The notes below the pieces were generated by a model. That model saw only the letters and a list, made by a program, of their open reading frames with translations. It did not search any database and was not told where the DNA came from. A stretch of DNA of 64,000 nt from DFXE01 sp032054765 (GTDB lineage Bacteria > Bacteroidota > Bacteroidia > Bacteroidales > Tannerellaceae): contig DAMBSC010000023.1 in NCBI GenBank assembly GCA_032054765.1, positions 1 to 64,000 on the forward strand, read 5' to 3'. Shown in pieces: positions 61,611-64,000 of the stretch (its first letter is position 1; every line of letters starts with the position of its first letter). Both the position numbers and the translations under genes were made by a program.

Positions 61611-64000
61611 ATGGATTTGAACAGAAAAATTATGAAGAGATTTTTAATATGTTTGTTACTCATCATTCCTTTGATGGTTACTGCCCAGAAGAAAGAACTC
61701 TATCTCGATGAGAAAGCTCCGATTCACGACCGTATTACGGATTTACTGTCTAAATTAACGGTTGAAGAAAAAATAAGTTTATTGACAGCTACTTCACCGG
61801 GTATTTCACGCCTGGGTATTCCTCATTATTATCATGGGAACGAAGCTTTGCATGGTGTGGTACGACCGGGGCGGTTCACCGTTTTTCCACAGGCAATAGG
61901 GATGGCCAGTATGTGGAATCCGGAACTTCATTATAAAATTGCCACAGCTATTTCAGATGAAGCGCGCGCCCGTTGGAATGAACTGGACGGAGGTAAACTA
62001 CAAAATATGCAGTTCAGCGACCTACTTACTTTCTGGTCGCCGACTGTTAATATGGCTCGCGACCCTCGTTGGGGACGTACTCCGGAAACGTACGGGGAAG
62101 ACCCTTATCTTTCGGGTGTATTGGGAGCGGAGTTTGTAAAAGGTTTGCAAGGAAATGATCCCCGTTATCTGAAAGTGGTATCTACTCCCAAGCATTTTGC
62201 GGCCAATAATGAAGAACATAACCGTTTTGTATGTAATCCGCAGATATCCGAAAAACAATTGCGCGAATACTATTTTCCTTCTTTCGAAATGACTGTAAAA
62301 GAGGGAAAAGCCGCTTCTTTTATGTCGGCATATAACGCAATAAACGATGTACCCTGTACCGCTAACCCCTGGTTACTGAACAAAGTGCTCAGGGAAGACT
62401 GGGGATTCGACGGATATGTTGTTTCCGATTGCGGAGGACCCAGCCTGTTAGTATCGGCCCATAAGTATGTAAAGACGAAAGAAGCAGCCGCTACCCTGTC
62501 TATCAAAGCAGGACTCGATTTGGAGTGTGGCGACGATGTGTATCGCCAGCCTCTTGTAAATGCTTACTATCAGCATATGGTTTCGGACGAGGATATCGAC
62601 CGTGCCGCTTACCGGGTATTGAATGCCCGTATACGATTGGGATTGTTTGACGACCCTTCATTAAATCCATATACAAAGCTGTCTCCATCTATTGTAGGCT
62701 CCCAAGCACATAAAGAACTGGCATTGGAATCGGCTCGTCAGAGCATCGTTTTATTGAAAAACAAAAATAACACATTACCTATTAATATCCAGAAAGTAAA
62801 ATCAATAGCCGTTGTGGGTATCAATGCAGGAAGCAGTGAATTCGGCGATTACAGCGGAGCTCCTGTAAACGAACCGGTTTCCATACTGGAAGGTATCCGC
62901 CGCCGTGCCGGTAATGATGTTAAAGTAGTATATGCACCCTGGAAGTCTGCCAAAGATGGAATGGAACTTATCCAGGGAGATAATTTCCCCGAAGGATTAC
63001 AAGTAGAATATTTCGATAATATGGAACTGAAAGGCACACCGGTGGTAAGGAAAGAAGAATGGATAAACTTCGAACCTGCCAATCAGGCACCCGACCCTTT
63101 CCTGCCTAAATCTCCCCTTTCTATTCGCTGGAGTGGGAAATTACGCCCGACTGTATCCGGACGTTATGTGTTCAGCCTGATGTCTGACGAAGGTGTTCGT
63201 ATGAGTCTGGATGGAAAGATGCTTATTGATAGCTGGGGCGGACATGCTGTTCAGACAGATACCGCAGTGGTTGATTTGGTAGCCGGTCAGACATATGACC
63301 TGCGTACGGAATATTGGGACAACAGAGATTATGCCGTTTGCCGTCTGCAATGGCGCGTACCCGAAGTAGCCAAAAAAGCAAGGATAGATATGTACGGCGA
63401 AGCAGGTAATGCGGCCCGTACAAGCGATATGGTGATTGCCGTAATGGGTATTAACAAATCTATCGAACGTGAAGGACAAGACCGGTATGATATACATTTA
63501 CCGGCAGACCAACAGGAGTTTATTGAAGAAATATACAAGGTCAATCCGAATACCGTAGTGGTATTAGTAGCCGGTAGTTCACTGGCAGTCAACTGGATGG
63601 ATGAACATCTTCCGGCTATTGTAAATGCCTGGTATCCGGGTGAACAGGGAGGTACAGCCGTTGCCGAAGTCTTGTTCGGCGACTATAATCCAGGCGGACG
63701 TCTGCCGTTGACGTATTACAACAGCCTGGACGAACTACCTCCTTTTGACGATTACGATATTGCAAAAGGCAGGACATATCAGTATTTCAAGGGAAAACCA
63801 TTATATCCTTTCGGATATGGTCTGAGTTATACTACATTTAAATATAGCAACCTGCAGATAGAAGATAAAGGAGAGACCGTAACGGTAAGTTTCCAGGTAA
63901 AGAATACAGGAAAACAAGATGGAGATGAAGTTTCTCAATTATATGTTAAACTACCGCTTGAAAATGGACCCATGAAAGAGTTGAAAGGTTTCCAACGGAC
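61611..64000 (+). CDS. GH3 glycosidase with PA14 insert, 3' end beyond the window
   Basis: At least 796 residues, open to the window edge. Signal peptide (ATG at 61611 or more likely 61632, MKRFLICLLLIIP). The barrel domain has the nucleophile stretch YVVSDCGG (Asp near residue 273). A PA14 domain (about 460-600; LQVEYFDN, FSLMSDEGVRM) is inserted in the alpha/beta sandwich, as in beta-xylosidase/beta-glucosidase-type GH3. The fibronectin-III-like domain has begun (VKNTGKQDGDEVSQLYVK). It differs from the lipoprotein GH3 at 38004, which lacks PA14. It ends the plus-strand set with GH92 and the alpha/beta hydrolase. Confidence 0.9.
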   Translation, partial: MDLNRKIMKRFLICLLLIIPLMVTAQKKELYLDEKAPIHDRITDLLSKLTVEEKISLLTATSPGISRLGIPHYYHGNEALHGVVRPGRFTVFPQAIGMASMWNPELHYKIATAISDEARARWNELDGGKLQNMQFSDLLTFWSPTVNMARDPRWGRTPETYGEDPYLSGVLGAEFVKGLQGNDPRYLKVVSTPKHFAANNEEHNRFVCNPQISEKQLREYYFPSFEMTVKEGKAASFMSAYNAINDVPCTANPWLLNKVLREDWGFDGYVVSDCGGPSLLVSAHKYVKTKEAAATLSIKAGLDLECGDDVYRQPLVNAYYQHMVSDEDIDRAAYRVLNARIRLGLFDDPSLNPYTKLSPSIVGSQAHKELALESARQSIVLLKNKNNTLPINIQKVKSIAVVGINAGSSEFGDYSGAPVNEPVSILEGIRRRAGNDVKVVYAPWKSAKDGMELIQGDNFPEGLQVEYFDNMELKGTPVVRKEEWINFEPANQAPDPFLPKSPLSIRWSGKLRPTVSGRYVFSLMSDEGVRMSLDGKMLIDSWGGHAVQTDTAVVDLVAGQTYDLRTEYWDNRDYAVCRLQWRVPEVAKKARIDMYGEAGNAARTSDMVIAVMGINKSIEREGQDRYDIHLPADQQEFIEEIYKVNPNTVVVLVAGSSLAVNWMDEHLPAIVNAWYPGEQGGTAVAEVLFGDYNPGGRLPLTYYNSLDELPPFDDYDIAKGRTYQYFKGKPLYPFGYGLSYTTFKYSNLQIEDKGETVTVSFQVKNTGKQDGDEVSQLYVKLPLENGPMKELKGFQR

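Noticed and set aside
1..64000. Insertion sequences, integrases, tRNA or rRNA genes
   Set aside because: None of the proteins resembles a transposase or recombinase, and no tRNA or rRNA sequence was recognised in the gaps.

Overview
The window looks like chromosomal DNA of a Bacteroidales bacterium, most likely Parabacteroides-like (Tannerellaceae). This rests on a SusC/SusD pair with many glycoside hydrolases, repeated TAnnTTTG promoter boxes with weak or absent Shine-Dalgarno sites, a GT3-type glycogen synthase, an HU-CCDC81/SPOR protein and many lipoproteins. The genus is an inference. I saw no transposase, integrase, tRNA, rRNA or CRISPR array.

Layout. 0-8 kb: serine-type sulfatase, glutamine synthetase, HU/SPOR protein, a Pif1/RecD-like helicase with its TPR tail split into a second frame, then rplU-rpmA and cytidine deaminase. 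8-12.5 kb (minus): glycogen phosphorylase and glycogen synthase. 12.6-14.7 kb: a decayed glycosidase remnant, a small RNA with its own promoter and terminator, a lipoprotein phosphoesterase and an unknown envelope protein. 14.8-16.6 kb: grpE-dnaJ (minus). 17.5-21.4 kb: a double-PDZ protein and mutS2. 21.5-27.2 kb: a tightly coupled five-gene operon matching the uncharacterised STM4015-STM4011 set (WGR/LRR protein, ATP-grasp, phosphatase-fold hydrolase, two radical SAM enzymes, the last fused to a HAD phosphatase). 27-33.4 kb: aldo/keto reductase, Ohr, M48 peptidase, membrane MutS-like ATPase, outer-membrane phospholipase A, MORN-repeat protein. 33.5-64 kb: a large glycan-utilisation region.

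The glycan region runs on the minus strand from SusC (55.2 kb) through SusD, an SGNH/TPR protein, SxtJ, DUF5989, a carbamoyltransferase, a ceramidase-family amidohydrolase, an unknown protein, DUF6057, a CXXCH-bearing propeller lipoprotein, GH3 and a GH71/99-like enzyme. It is bracketed by two paralogous membrane-spanning regulators (LamG-like and Kelch-like outside, winged helix/BTAD inside). GH92, an alpha/beta hydrolase and a second GH3 (cut by the window end) follow on the plus strand. GH92 plus a GH99-like protein hints at a mannose-containing glycan, but the substrate is not proven. Spot counts suggest about 50% G+C or more around 37-46 kb against roughly 40% elsewhere.

The most unusual signal is not a gene. 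Four intergenic regions (6325-6406, 16979-17060, 37831-37912, 61472-61559) each hold exactly four short palindromes at an exact 22-bp period. Palindrome sequence differs completely between loci, while the layout (about 16 bp palindrome plus 6 bp spacer, four times) is constant. At three of the four, flanking bases also form inverted repeats. I know of no described element with this architecture.
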